From the NCBI GenBank assembly GCA_024235915.1, contig JACKLO010000021.1, positions 40,925-104,924 on the forward strand: a DNA stretch of 64,000 nt. The letters run 5' to 3'. The notes below the pieces were generated by a model, which was not told the DNA's origin, made no database searches, and saw only the letters and a list, made by a program, of their open reading frames with translations. Positions 48,934 through 58,016 of the stretch are shown here, in pieces (positions within the stretch are counted from its first letter, which is position 1; every line of letters starts with the position of its first letter). Made by a program: the position numbers and the translations under genes. Source of the DNA: Burkholderiaceae bacterium (lineage in GTDB: Bacteria; Pseudomonadota; Gammaproteobacteria; Burkholderiales; Burkholderiaceae_C).

Positions 48934-50009
48934 TGCAGGAACCTCCGCATCGCCAGCCCGCAGGCGGTGAGGTACGAGGGCGCCTCCCGCCGCACGCGAC
49001 TTTCGCGCACGGCCGAACCCAGCTGCATGCCCTCGAACGGGTTGACCACCATGGACGCAAAGCCGGTGAGGTCGGTCACACGGTCCTTCAGGCCTGGCAG
49101 CGTGGCGGTACCGCCGGCCAGCATCACATAGTGCACCTTGTGGTGCGGCGTGCTGGTGAAGAAATACTGCAGCGCGCGGCCGATCTCCTGAGACAAGCTG
49201 TCGACGAAGGGCGCGAGGATGGCGCTGTCGTAGTCCTCGGGCAGGTCTCCGGCAAGCTTCTTCTGCTCGGCTTCCTCGAACGAGAACCCGTACTGGCGCG
49301 AGATCAGCTGGGTGAGTTGCGACCCGCCGAAGGCCTGGTCGCGGTCGTAGAGCATCTCGTCGTCACGCAGCACCTTGAGGCTGGTGGTGTCGGCGCCGAT
49401 CTCGAACAATGCCACCAGGGCATCGCGGCCTTCGTTGGGCAGCGCGGAGACGATGCGCGTCATCGCCAGCCGCGACGCATGGCTTTCGATGTCCAACACC
49501 ACGGGCTTGAGCCCCGCAGCTTCCGCCAGCCCCTGGCGATCCTGCACGCGGTCCTTGCGGCTGGCGGCGATCATGACCTCCACGTCGCCCGCGGAACTGG
49601 GGCTGGGGCCGATGACGCAGAAATCCAGGCTCACCTCGTCCAGCGAGAACGGGATGTACTGGTTGGCCTCGGATTCGACCTGCAGTTCCATCTCTTCTTC
49701 GCGCAGGCCAGCCGGCAGCATGATCTTCTTGGTGATGACCGCCGACTGCGGCATCGCCATCACCACCTGCTTGGTCTTGGTGCCACTCTTGGCCACCACC
49801 TTGCGCACCGCGTCGGCGACTTCATCGAACTTCTCGATCTGGCCGTCGGTGATCCAGCCCTTCTCGAAGGGTTCGGAGCCAAATCGCTCGAGCACGAATT
49901 CACCGCTCGACGACTGGCCCAGCTCGACGAGCTTCACGCTCGAGGAACTGATGTCCAGGCCGATCACCGGCGGGTGTTTGCGGCCCAGCAGCACGTCCAG
50001 AAAGCTCAC
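48930..50009 (-). CDS. pilM: Type IV pilus assembly protein PilM
   Basis: 359 residues from a GTG. An actin-like ATPase with Gly-Leu-Asp-Ile-Ser-Ser-Ser-Ser-Val-Lys near the start, a Glu-Ile-Gly-Ala-Asp-Thr-Thr-Ser phosphate loop and Leu-Ala-Gly-Gly-Thr-Ala-Thr-Leu-Pro-Gly-Leu late. It is cytoplasmic and binds the PilN peptide. It is the first gene of pilMNOPQ and is divergent from the PBP gene across a 266-bp gap. Confidence 0.97.
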   Translation of the reverse strand: MSFLDVLLGRKHPPVIGLDISSSSVKLVELGQSSSGEFVLERFGSEPFEKGWITDGQIEKFDEVADAVRKVVAKSGTKTKQVVMAMPQSAVITKKIMLPAGLREEEMELQVESEANQYIPFSLDEVSLDFCVIGPSPSSAGDVEVMIAASRKDRVQDRQGLAEAAGLKPVVLDIESHASRLAMTRIVSALPNEGRDALVALFEIGADTTSLKVLRDDEMLYDRDQAFGGSQLTQLISRQYGFSFEEAEQKKLAGDLPEDYDSAILAPFVDSLSQEIGRALQYFFTSTPHHKVHYVMLAGGTATLPGLKDRVTDLTGFASMVVNPFEGMQLGSAVRESRVRREAPSYLTACGLAMRRFLQ

Positions 50010-50248
50010 GGTGTTCCACTCCCCGGCAGGGACAATGCCCCCCGGATTGTTAAGAAGTTACTTCAATGCTAGCAGTAAAGCCCTTGTGCACCAAAGAAAA
50101 ACGGGCTGCCGAAGTGTCGCGCTCGTTGCGCTCGCCCGACGCTGGAAACCGGAGTTGAAACAACCCGCAATTCCCGCGACTGGATGCCCCGCCGGCCTGT
50201 GCGGCATGTCACGGACGGCGGCCGAGGCGGTTACAACCTGGCCCTTCC

Positions 50249-50254
50249 TATAAT
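50249..50254 (+). promoter_or_regulatory. Perfect -10 element upstream of the PBP1A gene
   Basis: TATAAT lies 21 nt before the ATG at 50276, implying a leader of about 15 nt. The -35 position with normal spacing is AGGCGG, which is not consensus; TTACAA is too close (12 bp). I regard the -10 as likely and the -35 as weak. No clear pilM promoter was placed on the other strand. Confidence 0.5.
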
Positions 50255-50275
50255 TCAGATGCCCTGCCTGCCACG

Positions 50276-52612
50276 ATGACTGAAGCTCGCAACGACCCCC
50301 CCGCCGGGCCGCGCCACTGGCTGCTGCGCATGCTGGGCTGGGCCGGCGGCCTGGCCCTGGCTGGCATCGCAGGTGGCGCGCTGATGGTGGCGCTGGCCTT
50401 GTCGGTGGCCTACCGCAACCTGCCGGAGGTGGGCAACCTGGCCGACTACCGGCCCAAGTTGCCGCTGCGCGTGCTGTCCAGCGACGGTGTGCTGCTGGGC
50501 GAGTTCGGAGAGGAGCGCCGCACCTTCACGCCCATCGACCAGATCCCCGCCGTGATGAAGCAGGCCGTGCTGGCGGCCGAGGACGCCCGCTTCTACGACC
50601 ATGACGGCGTGGACTACAAGGGCATGGTGCGTGCGGCCCTGGAGAACCTGCGCGATGCGCGCAGCCAGGGCGCCTCCACCATCACGATGCAGGTGGCCCG
50701 CAACTTCTACCTGTCCACCGAAAAGACCTTCACGCGCAAGCTCTACGAGGTGCTGCTCACCTGGAAGATCGAACGCTTGCTGAGCAAGGACCGCATCCTC
50801 GAGCTCTACCTCAACCAGATTTTTCTGGGCCACCGTGCGCACGGTTTTGCCGCCGCCGCGGAAACCTACTACGGCAAGACGCTGAGCCAGCTCACCGTGG
50901 CCGAAGCGGCCATGCTGGCCGGCATCCCGAAGGCGCCGTCGGCCTTCAACCCGATCTCCAACCCCAAGCGTGCCCAGGTGCGACAGCACTACGTGCTGGC
51001 GCGCATGTTGGACAACGGCTTCATCACCCAAGCCCAGCATGACGCGGCACGCGAACAGGCACTGCGGCTGCGGCCGCCGCGCCAGAGCGTGGTGCATGCG
51101 GAATATGTCGCCGAGACAGTGCGCCAGCTGGTGTTCGCCCAGTACGGCGACGAGACCTACACGCGCGGCCTGAATGTCACCGTCTCCATCGACGCCAAGC
51201 TGCAGGAGGCCGCGTACCGGGCGCTGCGCGCTGGTCTCCTGAATTTCGAGCAGCGGCAGTTCTACCGCGGGCCCGAGGCCTTCGTTGACCTGCCGGCCGA
51301 TCCGGCCGCACTGGATGCCCGCATTGCCGAAGCCTTGGCTGAGCACCCCGACCGCGATGAGCTGCGTGCCGCCGTCGTCACCGAGGTGACGCGCGACAAG
51401 CTGATCGCCGTGCTGCAGTCGGGCGAGAGCATCACCGTCACGGGCGCCGGCCTGCGCCCGGTGGCCTCGGGCCTGCGTGACAACGCGCCGCCGAACCTCC
51501 GCATCCGCCGCGGCGCCGTGGTGCGGCTCCTGCAGGAGGACAAGGGCGCCTGGCGGGTGACGCAGGAGCCCGAGGTCGAAGGCGCGGTCGTGGCGCTGGA
51601 TCCGAAGACGGGCGCCATCCGCGCGTTGGTGGGCGGCTTCGACTACGGCAAGAACAAGTTCAACCACGTCACCCAGGCGCAGCGCCAGCCGGGGTCGAGC
51701 TTCAAGCCCTTCGTCTATTCCGCAGCACTGGAAAAGGGCTTCACGCCGGCCACGGTGATCAACGACGCGCCGCTGTTCTTCGACGCCACGGAAACCGGCA
51801 GCCAGCCCTGGGAACCGAAGAACTATGACGGCGAGTTCTCGGGGCCGATGCCGTTGCACCAGGCCCTGGCCCGGTCGAAGAACATGGTGTCGATCCGGGT
51901 GCTGCAGTCCATCGGCCCGGCCTACGCCCAGGAATGGGCCACGCGCTTCGGCTTCCCCCGTGAGAAGCACCCGGCCTATCTGACGATGGCCCTGGGCGCC
52001 GGCACGGTGACACCGCTGGAACTCGCCACCGGCTACGGCGTGTTCGCCACTGGCGGCTACCGCATGCCGCCGTCGCTGATCCTCCAGGTCAGCGATGCCG
52101 ATGGCGACGTGCTTCGGGAAGCGCCCCAGGTGCCGCTGGACGACAGCCGCCGGGTGCTGGAGGCGCGCAACGCCTTCGTGATGGGCTCGCTGCTGCAGGA
52201 GATCACGCGTTCGGGCACGGCGGCCAACGCTCAGCGCCAACTCAAGCGCCCCGACCTTTATGGCAAGACCGGCACGACCAACGATTCGATGGACGCCTGG
52301 TTCGCCGGCTACCACCCGTCCCTGGTGGCCGTGGTCTGGATCGGCTACGACACGCCGAAGAAGCTGGGGTCTCGCGAGACCGGTGGCGGGCTGGCACTGC
52401 CGGTGTGGATCGACCTCATGCGTGTGGCGCTGAAGGACCAGCCGGTGGAGACGCCGACCCCGCCGCCTGGCGTGGTGCAGCAGGACGACGGCCTGTGGGT
52501 GTACGAGGAATTCGCCGACGGCGGTGGTGTGCGCAGCGTGGGCCTGGACCAGGTGCCCGAGGCCTCGTCACCCGAAGAACGCAGCAGCATCCTGGACTTG
52601 TTCCGGCGCTGA
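50276..52612 (+). CDS. mrcA: Penicillin-binding protein 1A (bifunctional transglycosylase/transpeptidase)
   Basis: 778 residues. A membrane anchor at about 22-45 is followed by a GT51 transglycosylase domain with catalytic Glu102 in Ala-Ala-Glu-Asp-Ala-Arg-Phe-Tyr and Gln-Gly-Ala-Ser-Thr-Ile-Thr-Met-Gln. An OB-like insert follows, then the transpeptidase domain with Ser474 in Ser-Ser-Phe-Lys, Ser-Lys-Asn as the second motif, and Lys-Thr-Gly-Thr at 664-667. It builds and cross-links peptidoglycan. It is placed divergently from pilM, as is usual in beta- and gammaproteobacteria. Confidence 0.96.
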   Translation: MTEARNDPPAGPRHWLLRMLGWAGGLALAGIAGGALMVALALSVAYRNLPEVGNLADYRPKLPLRVLSSDGVLLGEFGEERRTFTPIDQIPAVMKQAVLAAEDARFYDHDGVDYKGMVRAALENLRDARSQGASTITMQVARNFYLSTEKTFTRKLYEVLLTWKIERLLSKDRILELYLNQIFLGHRAHGFAAAAETYYGKTLSQLTVAEAAMLAGIPKAPSAFNPISNPKRAQVRQHYVLARMLDNGFITQAQHDAAREQALRLRPPRQSVVHAEYVAETVRQLVFAQYGDETYTRGLNVTVSIDAKLQEAAYRALRAGLLNFEQRQFYRGPEAFVDLPADPAALDARIAEALAEHPDRDELRAAVVTEVTRDKLIAVLQSGESITVTGAGLRPVASGLRDNAPPNLRIRRGAVVRLLQEDKGAWRVTQEPEVEGAVVALDPKTGAIRALVGGFDYGKNKFNHVTQAQRQPGSSFKPFVYSAALEKGFTPATVINDAPLFFDATETGSQPWEPKNYDGEFSGPMPLHQALARSKNMVSIRVLQSIGPAYAQEWATRFGFPREKHPAYLTMALGAGTVTPLELATGYGVFATGGYRMPPSLILQVSDADGDVLREAPQVPLDDSRRVLEARNAFVMGSLLQEITRSGTAANAQRQLKRPDLYGKTGTTNDSMDAWFAGYHPSLVAVVWIGYDTPKKLGSRETGGGLALPVWIDLMRVALKDQPVETPTPPPGVVQQDDGLWVYEEFADGGGVRSVGLDQVPEASSPEERSSILDLFRR

Positions 52613-52653
52613 ACCCCGCGCGCGCTGGGTCACCACGACCGGGGCCGTGCCGT

Positions 52654-55218
52654 TCAGGTGTGGGCGTCGAGCACCGCCAGCAACCGGGCGATGTCGAGCG
52701 GCTTGGTCAGGTAGTCGTTGAACCCTTCGGCCCGCCCGCGCGCCAGATCCGCCGCCATCGCGCTGGCACTGACCGCCACCACCGGGATGTCACGCGTGCG
52801 CGCATCGGCCCGCAACTGCTGCAGCACGGACCAGCCGTCCATCTCCGGCAGGTGCAGGTCCAGCAGGATCAGCTGCGGTTGCTCGGCCAATGCCAGCGCC
52901 AAGCCTTCGCTCGGCAGCCCGGCGTTCAACAGCCGCCAGCGCGGGCGCATGGCGACGATGCCCTGCACCAGCAGGCGGTTGGAGGGGTTGTCCTCGATCT
53001 GGAGCACGACACGATCGGCGGCCTGTGCCTCACCGCCTGCCGTGTCGCTTCCGGCGCCGGCGCCGGAAGCGTCGCCGACGATGGCCTTGGCCGGTGACGT
53101 GGCGGTGCGGCCCGCCGGCGGCAGTTCGATCCAGAAACAACTGCCCAGCCCGGGCTGGCTGCTCACACCGATGCGGCCGTGCATCAGCTCCACCAGGTGG
53201 CGGGACAACGCCAGCCCGATGCCGGTACCCTCGATGCCGGCACGGGCCGCCTCCAACCGCTCGAAGGGCCGGAACAGGCGCGCGCACTGGCCGGCGTCAA
53301 GCCCGGCGCCATCGTCCTCGATCTCGACGCGCCAGGCCTCGGCCAGCAACCTCAGCCGCAGCCGTACGCCGCCACCGGGCCGGTTGTACTTGACGGCATT
53401 GCTGACGAGATTGAGCAACACCTGGCGCAGGCGCGTGCGGTCGGCCCGCACGGCGGCGCCGTGCCAATCCCCCAGCAGGTCGATGCGCACGCCACGTGTC
53501 TCGGCCTGTGGCTGCATCAAGGCCACGAGTTCCGCCACCAACGGTGCCAGCACCACATCCTCCAGGCTCATGTCCATCTGTCCGCCTTCGATGCGCGACA
53601 GGTCCAGCACCTCGTTGATCAGCGTGAGCAGATGCCGGCCAGCCGTCAGGATCTCGCGCGCACGGTCGCGAGAGGCCGCATCGGCGCGGGGGTCCAACTC
53701 CAGCAGCTGCCCGAATCCCAGGATGGCGTTCATCGGCGTGCGCAGCTCGTGGCTCATGCGCGACAGGAACTCGCTCTTGGCGCGGTTGGCGGCCTGCGCC
53801 TCATCGCGCGCCGTCATCAAGGCGGCCGTGCGATCCGCCACACGTTGTTCCAGTTCGTCGGTCAGCTGCTGCAGCGCACGTTCAGCCGCCCGGCGTTCGC
53901 TGATGTCGCGCACGATCACCTGGGTGCAGAAGCCCTGGTCGTCCGGGTACAGCGCCGCGGTCACTTCCACATCCACCACGGTGCCGTCCAGCCTCAGAAA
54001 GCGTTCCGCCAGCGGCGGTGCGCTGCGCTGCTCAGCCACCATCTGGCGCCGCCGTGCGCGCACGCTGTCGTGCCCGTCGGGGTGGATGCGATCCAGCGTT
54101 GGCGTGCCCAGCAGCTGTTCCGCGCTGTCGGCGCCGAACAGGCGCAACGCGGCGGGATTCAGGTAGATGAAATGACCGTCGCGCGTGAGATAGATGGCGT
54201 CTGGGGCGGTTTCCAACAACGATCGATAGCGTCGCTCGCTGAATTCCAGGGCCACCTGCCGTCGCGCCGACTGCCACATCAGCAGCACCACCACCGCCGA
54301 CGCCAGCAAGGTCAGCGCCGTCAGCGCGCCAAGGGCGGCACGATCGCTGTCCTGACGGTCCACCAGCGGGGCCAGCGCATCGGCTTCGGCCAGCCCCACG
54401 ACCGAGATCAGGCCAGTGCCGGCCTGGCGCCGCCAGCCGTAGACGCGGGCCACGCCGTCGACTTCGCCGGCCACGCGGAACAGGCCGCGGTCGAGCGCGG
54501 GTTCGGTCAGGAAGGGTCGGTCGGCCGGCAGCTGGCGGCCGGCGGCCAGAGACTGGTCGCGACTGCGCGCGATCAAGCGCCCACTCGGGTGCACCAGGGC
54601 CACCACATCCCGCTCCGACAAGGCCAAGGCCGCAAGCCGCTGGGCGAAGAAGGCCGCGTTCACGGACACGTTCATCGTGCCCGTGAAGCGGCCGGCGCGC
54701 AGCAATGGCCGGTTGACGATCACGGTCCAGCGCTGGTCCGCCAGGCGGGACTGCACCGCCTCGCCCACGTGCAGCCGGTCGACACCATCCAGGTGCACCT
54801 TGAAGTGGGCACGGTCGGCCACGCTGACGCTGTCGGTCGTACCCAGACTGTTGTAGACCGAGCGGCCCCCGGCATCGATGACCGTCACGTGGCTGACGGC
54901 ACCGTCGGGCAACGTGGCCACCACCTCTCGAGCGACCACATCGAACTGCCCTGGGTCATCGAGCCAGGCGCGGCGCAGTTCCTGCAGCGCCACATCCAGG
55001 GCGGCCAGCAGCATCGCCGTCTGGCCGTTCATGGCATCGGCGAGTTGCAGTGCGCGTTGCTGGGTCCGCGCCGTCATCTGCGCGCGCGCATCGGCCTGCG
55101 TATGAACGGTCTGCCACCAGCCCAGCGCCGTGCCGCCGAAGGCCAGCACGGCCACCATCACCGCCAGCACCGCCGTCCAGCGGCTGGTGGGTCCGACCGG
55201 ACGACGCGAGGCGGGCAC
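52654..55218 (-). CDS. Hybrid sensor histidine kinase with Cache, PAS and C-terminal receiver domains
   Basis: 854 residues from a GTG. A transmembrane helix at about 17-36, a periplasmic dCache-like region to about 300 and a second helix near 305 form the sensor. A PAS domain (about 330-450) precedes the HisKA box with His490 in Met-Ser-His-Glu-Leu-Arg-Thr-Pro. The ATPase domain has Asn-Ala-Val-Lys-Tyr-Asn and Asp-Asp-Gly-Ala-Gly-Leu, and the receiver domain has Asp787 in Leu-Leu-Asp-Leu-His-Leu-Pro. No DNA-binding partner is adjacent, so the output is unknown. It lies 4 nt after cyaY, which suggests co-transcription. Confidence 0.93.
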   Translation of the reverse strand: MPASRRPVGPTSRWTAVLAVMVAVLAFGGTALGWWQTVHTQADARAQMTARTQQRALQLADAMNGQTAMLLAALDVALQELRRAWLDDPGQFDVVAREVVATLPDGAVSHVTVIDAGGRSVYNSLGTTDSVSVADRAHFKVHLDGVDRLHVGEAVQSRLADQRWTVIVNRPLLRAGRFTGTMNVSVNAAFFAQRLAALALSERDVVALVHPSGRLIARSRDQSLAAGRQLPADRPFLTEPALDRGLFRVAGEVDGVARVYGWRRQAGTGLISVVGLAEADALAPLVDRQDSDRAALGALTALTLLASAVVVLLMWQSARRQVALEFSERRYRSLLETAPDAIYLTRDGHFIYLNPAALRLFGADSAEQLLGTPTLDRIHPDGHDSVRARRRQMVAEQRSAPPLAERFLRLDGTVVDVEVTAALYPDDQGFCTQVIVRDISERRAAERALQQLTDELEQRVADRTAALMTARDEAQAANRAKSEFLSRMSHELRTPMNAILGFGQLLELDPRADAASRDRAREILTAGRHLLTLINEVLDLSRIEGGQMDMSLEDVVLAPLVAELVALMQPQAETRGVRIDLLGDWHGAAVRADRTRLRQVLLNLVSNAVKYNRPGGGVRLRLRLLAEAWRVEIEDDGAGLDAGQCARLFRPFERLEAARAGIEGTGIGLALSRHLVELMHGRIGVSSQPGLGSCFWIELPPAGRTATSPAKAIVGDASGAGAGSDTAGGEAQAADRVVLQIEDNPSNRLLVQGIVAMRPRWRLLNAGLPSEGLALALAEQPQLILLDLHLPEMDGWSVLQQLRADARTRDIPVVAVSASAMAADLARGRAEGFNDYLTKPLDIARLLAVLDAHT

Positions 55219-55222
55219 GCGA

Positions 55223-55573
55223 TCAGCCCAACGCAGGTGCGGTGAACGTCAGGGGTTGGGCGCCTTGCGCGCTCGCCTCGGCCGACAGGCGCGCAAAGAA
55301 CTCGGTGCCGTCCTTGGTATCGACCCAGCGTCCACCCTCATGGCGAAAGTGGTAGCCGCCCCCCCGGGCCGCCAACCAGAGTTCCTGCAACGGTGGTTGT
55401 GTGTTGACGATGATCTTGCTGCCGCCCGGGAAGGCCAGTTCAAGCAGGCCCCCGGTGCGCTGAGGGTCGATGTCGATGACGTCGTCCTGCAGCCAACGGT
55501 CCACGGTGGCTTCGATGGACGCGAGGATCGCGTTCGTGAGCCGCTGGTAGTCGGCGTCGCTGAGGGTGGACAT
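55223..55573 (-). CDS. cyaY: Iron donor protein CyaY (frataxin)
   Basis: 116 residues, typical of bacterial frataxins. The N-terminal acidic helix, then Gly-Leu-Leu-Glu-Leu-Ala-Phe-Pro-Gly-Gly-Ser-Lys-Ile-Ile-Val-Asn-Thr-Gln-Pro-Pro-Leu-Gln-Glu and Trp-Leu-Ala-Ala-Arg-Gly-Gly-Gly-Tyr-His-Phe span the conserved sheet. It regulates iron-sulfur cluster assembly. It is divergent from lptM-lysA with only 22 bp between start codons. Confidence 0.95.
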   Translation of the reverse strand: MSTLSDADYQRLTNAILASIEATVDRWLQDDVIDIDPQRTGGLLELAFPGGSKIIVNTQPPLQELWLAARGGGYHFRHEGGRWVDTKDGTEFFARLSAEASAQGAQPLTFTAPALG

Positions 55574-55595
55574 GGGGCCTCGATAGAATCACGCA

Positions 55596-55727
55596 ATGCG
55601 TCGACCGTCGAGTTTAGTGGCCTGCCTGGTGACCCTGGCCCTGGTGCAGGGTCTGTCTGGATGTGGCCAGAAGGGGCCGTTGACGCTGCCGCCAGCGGCC
55701 GGCGCAGCCTCAGGGGCGGCCCGCTGA
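55596..55727 (+). CDS. lptM: LptM-like small lipoprotein (YifL family)
   Basis: 43 residues. The signal peptide ends in Leu-Ser-Gly-Cys, followed at once by the family hallmark Gly-Gln-Lys-Gly-Pro-Leu. LptM assists LptD maturation in the outer membrane of enterobacteria. The stop overlaps the lysA start by one base (TGATG). The order cyaY (divergent), lptM, lysA is conserved in proteobacteria and supports the call. There is almost no room for a ribosome binding site: a TAGAAT box sits at 55584-55589, so the message may be leaderless. Confidence 0.93.
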   Translation: MRRPSSLVACLVTLALVQGLSGCGQKGPLTLPPAAGAASGAAR

Positions 55728-56995
55728 TGTTGCCCGGCGCCCCCCACCTGGCGCGCGACAGCGCCGGCGCGCTGACCCTGGATGGCCTCCCGCTGGCCGA
55801 CCTGGCGCGCCGCTTTGGCACACCGCTGTACGTGTACTCGCAGGCGGCGATGCTGGACGCATTGGCCGCCTACCAGCGTGCGCTGGCCGGTCGACCGCAC
55901 CAGCTCTGCTATGCCATGAAGGCCAATTCGAACCTGGCCGTGCTGCAGACCTTTGCGCGCGCCGGCTGTGGCTTCGACATCGTCTCCGGCGGTGAGTTGG
56001 CCCGCGTGCTAGCGGCAGGCGGTGACGCGTCCCGCGTGGTTTTCTCGGGCGTCGGCAAGACGGCTGCGGAGATGGCGCAGGCGTTGCGCACCGGCGTGCG
56101 CTGCTTCAACGTGGAGAGCGTGTCCGAGCTCGACCGTCTGTCCGCCGTGGCCGTGGCCGAGGGCGCCATCGCCCCGGTGAGCCTGCGCGTGAACCCGGAT
56201 GTCGACGCCGGCACCCACCCGTACATCTCCACCGGCCTGCGCGAGAACAAGTTTGGCATCGCGCACGACCAGGCCCTGGCCGCCTACCGTCACGCGGCCG
56301 CGCTGCCTGGGCTGCGGGTGGTCGGCATCGACTGCCACATCGGCTCTCAGATCACGCAGGTCGAGCCCTACCTCGACGCGCTGGATCGGCTGCTCGACCT
56401 GGTGGAGGCCGTGGAACGCGACGGCATCGCCATCCACCACGTGGACGTAGGCGGTGGCCTGGGCATCCGCTACGTGGACGAGTCCCCACCGGCGGCTGAC
56501 CACCTGGTGGGCCTGCTGCTGCTGCGCCTGGACGCCCGGGGCCACGCCCACCGTGAGGTGATGATGGAGCCGGGCCGCTCCCTGGTGGGCAACGCCGGCG
56601 TGCTGCTGACCGAGGTGCAGTACCTCAAGCCCGGCGACGCCAAGAGCTTCTGCATCGTCGATGCGGCGATGAACGACCTGATGCGCCCGGCCATGTACGA
56701 GGCCTGGATGGCGATCGAGCCCTGCGAACAGCGCAGTTCGCTGCCCCAGCGCTGGGATGTGGTCGGGCCGGTCTGCGAGTCAGGCGACTGGCTCGGCCGT
56801 GATCGCCAGTTCGCGGTCGAACCCGGCGATGTGCTCGCCGTGCTCTCGGCCGGCGCCTACGGCATGGCCATGGCCAGCAACTACAACACGCGGCCGCGTG
56901 CGGCCGAGGTGATGATCGTTGAAGGCGCGCCAGTGCTGGTGCGCGAGCGTGAACAGCCGGAGGCGCTGTTCGCCGCCGAGAGACTGCTGGCCTGA
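55727..56995 (+). CDS. lysA: Diaminopimelate decarboxylase
   Basis: 422 residues from the ATG at 55727, overlapping the lptM stop. The pyridoxal phosphate lysine is Lys65 in Tyr-Ala-Met-Lys-Ala-Asn-Ser. His-Ile-Gly-Ser-Gln, Asp-Val-Gly-Gly-Gly-Leu-Gly-Ile, Glu-Pro-Gly-Arg-Ser and Cys-Glu-Ser-Gly-Asp are the other active-site motifs. It makes L-lysine from meso-diaminopimelate. The frame is open upstream through lptM and cyaY, but those residues are not part of the enzyme. Confidence 0.97.
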   Translation: MLPGAPHLARDSAGALTLDGLPLADLARRFGTPLYVYSQAAMLDALAAYQRALAGRPHQLCYAMKANSNLAVLQTFARAGCGFDIVSGGELARVLAAGGDASRVVFSGVGKTAAEMAQALRTGVRCFNVESVSELDRLSAVAVAEGAIAPVSLRVNPDVDAGTHPYISTGLRENKFGIAHDQALAAYRHAAALPGLRVVGIDCHIGSQITQVEPYLDALDRLLDLVEAVERDGIAIHHVDVGGGLGIRYVDESPPAADHLVGLLLLRLDARGHAHREVMMEPGRSLVGNAGVLLTEVQYLKPGDAKSFCIVDAAMNDLMRPAMYEAWMAIEPCEQRSSLPQRWDVVGPVCESGDWLGRDRQFAVEPGDVLAVLSAGAYGMAMASNYNTRPRAAEVMIVEGAPVLVREREQPEALFAAERLLA

Positions 56996-57008
56996 GCCGT
57001 CAAAGCCA

Positions 57009-57027
57009 CGCCGGCACCGCGCCGGCG
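57009..57027. other. GC hairpin between convergent lysA and oppF
   Basis: CGCCGGC, five bases, GCCGGCG forms a strong stem in the 37-bp space between two convergent genes. There is no T tract, so it is not a classic intrinsic terminator. Confidence 0.4.
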
Positions 57028-57032
57028 CACGG

Positions 57033-58016
57033 TCAGATCCGGCCTTCCTCCACCGCGTGGCAGGCCACGCGGATGCCCTTGAAGTCCTTCAGTGCCGGGC
57101 GCTCACTGCTGCAGCGGGCGTTGGCGTGCGGGCAGCGCGGGTGGAAGGCACAGCCGGTGGGTGGGTTCAGCGGGTTGGGCACCTCGCCCTGCACCGGCGT
57201 TCGGGCGCGGCCGGTCATGTGGATGTCCGGGATGGCATCCAGCAGCATGCGCGTGTACGGATGGCGCGGATTGCCGAACAGGTCGCGCTTGTCAGCCAGT
57301 TCCACCAGGCGGCCAAGGTACATCACACCCACCTGGTCCGACACGTGGCGCACCACCGCCAGGTTGTGCGAGATGAACAGGTAGGTCAGGCCCTGCGCGC
57401 GCTGCAGGTCCTTCATGATGTTCAGCACCTGGGCCTGCACCGAGACATCCAGCGCCGACGTGGGTTCGTCGCAGACCAGGAACTCCGGCTGCGTGGCCAA
57501 TGCGCGCGCGATGCTGATGCGCTGGCGCTGGCCACCGGAGAACTGGTGCGGGAACTTCTCGACGTCGGCCGCCGCCAGGCCCACCGACTGCAGCAATTCC
57601 TGCGCACGTGCCTTCAGCGCTTCGGCGCCCTGCACCAGACCGTGGGTGACCAGCGGCTCGGCCACGATGTCCAGCACCTTCCAGCGCGGGTTGAGGCTGG
57701 CATAGGGGTCCTGGAAGATCATCTGCATGCGCCGGTGCAGCGCACGCTTGTCAGGGTGGGTGGCGGTGTCCTGGCCATCGAAGCTGACGTGGCCGCGGGT
57801 GGGCGCATACAGGCCCACCAGCAGGCGCGCCACCGTGCTCTTGCCACAGCCGGATTCGCCCACCAGCGCCAGCGTCGTGCCCTTCTCGATGGCGAAGCTG
57901 ACGCCGTCCACGGCGTGCACGAACTGCCGTGGCTTGCGTTCGACGACCCGGTTGAGCCAGGGGGCGGAGACATCGAAGACCTTGGCCAGGCCCTCCACTT
58001 GAACCAGAGTACTCAT
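57033..58016 (-). CDS. Peptide/nickel-type ABC transporter ATP-binding protein (OppF/DppF-like)
   Basis: 327 residues from the ATG at 58016, which overlaps the previous stop (ATGA). Walker A Gly-Glu-Ser-Gly-Cys-Gly-Lys-Ser-Thr, signature Phe-Ser-Gly-Gly-Gln-Arg-Gln-Arg and Walker B Phe-Leu-Val-Cys-Asp-Glu-Pro-Thr are present. The C-terminal oligopeptide-ABC domain has Cys-Ala-Phe-His-Pro-Arg-Cys-Pro and Cys-Ser-Ser-Glu-Arg-Pro, which usually bind an iron-sulfur cluster. It is the last gene of a four-gene transporter unit. Confidence 0.93.
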   Translation of the reverse strand: MSTLVQVEGLAKVFDVSAPWLNRVVERKPRQFVHAVDGVSFAIEKGTTLALVGESGCGKSTVARLLVGLYAPTRGHVSFDGQDTATHPDKRALHRRMQMIFQDPYASLNPRWKVLDIVAEPLVTHGLVQGAEALKARAQELLQSVGLAAADVEKFPHQFSGGQRQRISIARALATQPEFLVCDEPTSALDVSVQAQVLNIMKDLQRAQGLTYLFISHNLAVVRHVSDQVGVMYLGRLVELADKRDLFGNPRHPYTRMLLDAIPDIHMTGRARTPVQGEVPNPLNPPTGCAFHPRCPHANARCSSERPALKDFKGIRVACHAVEEGRI

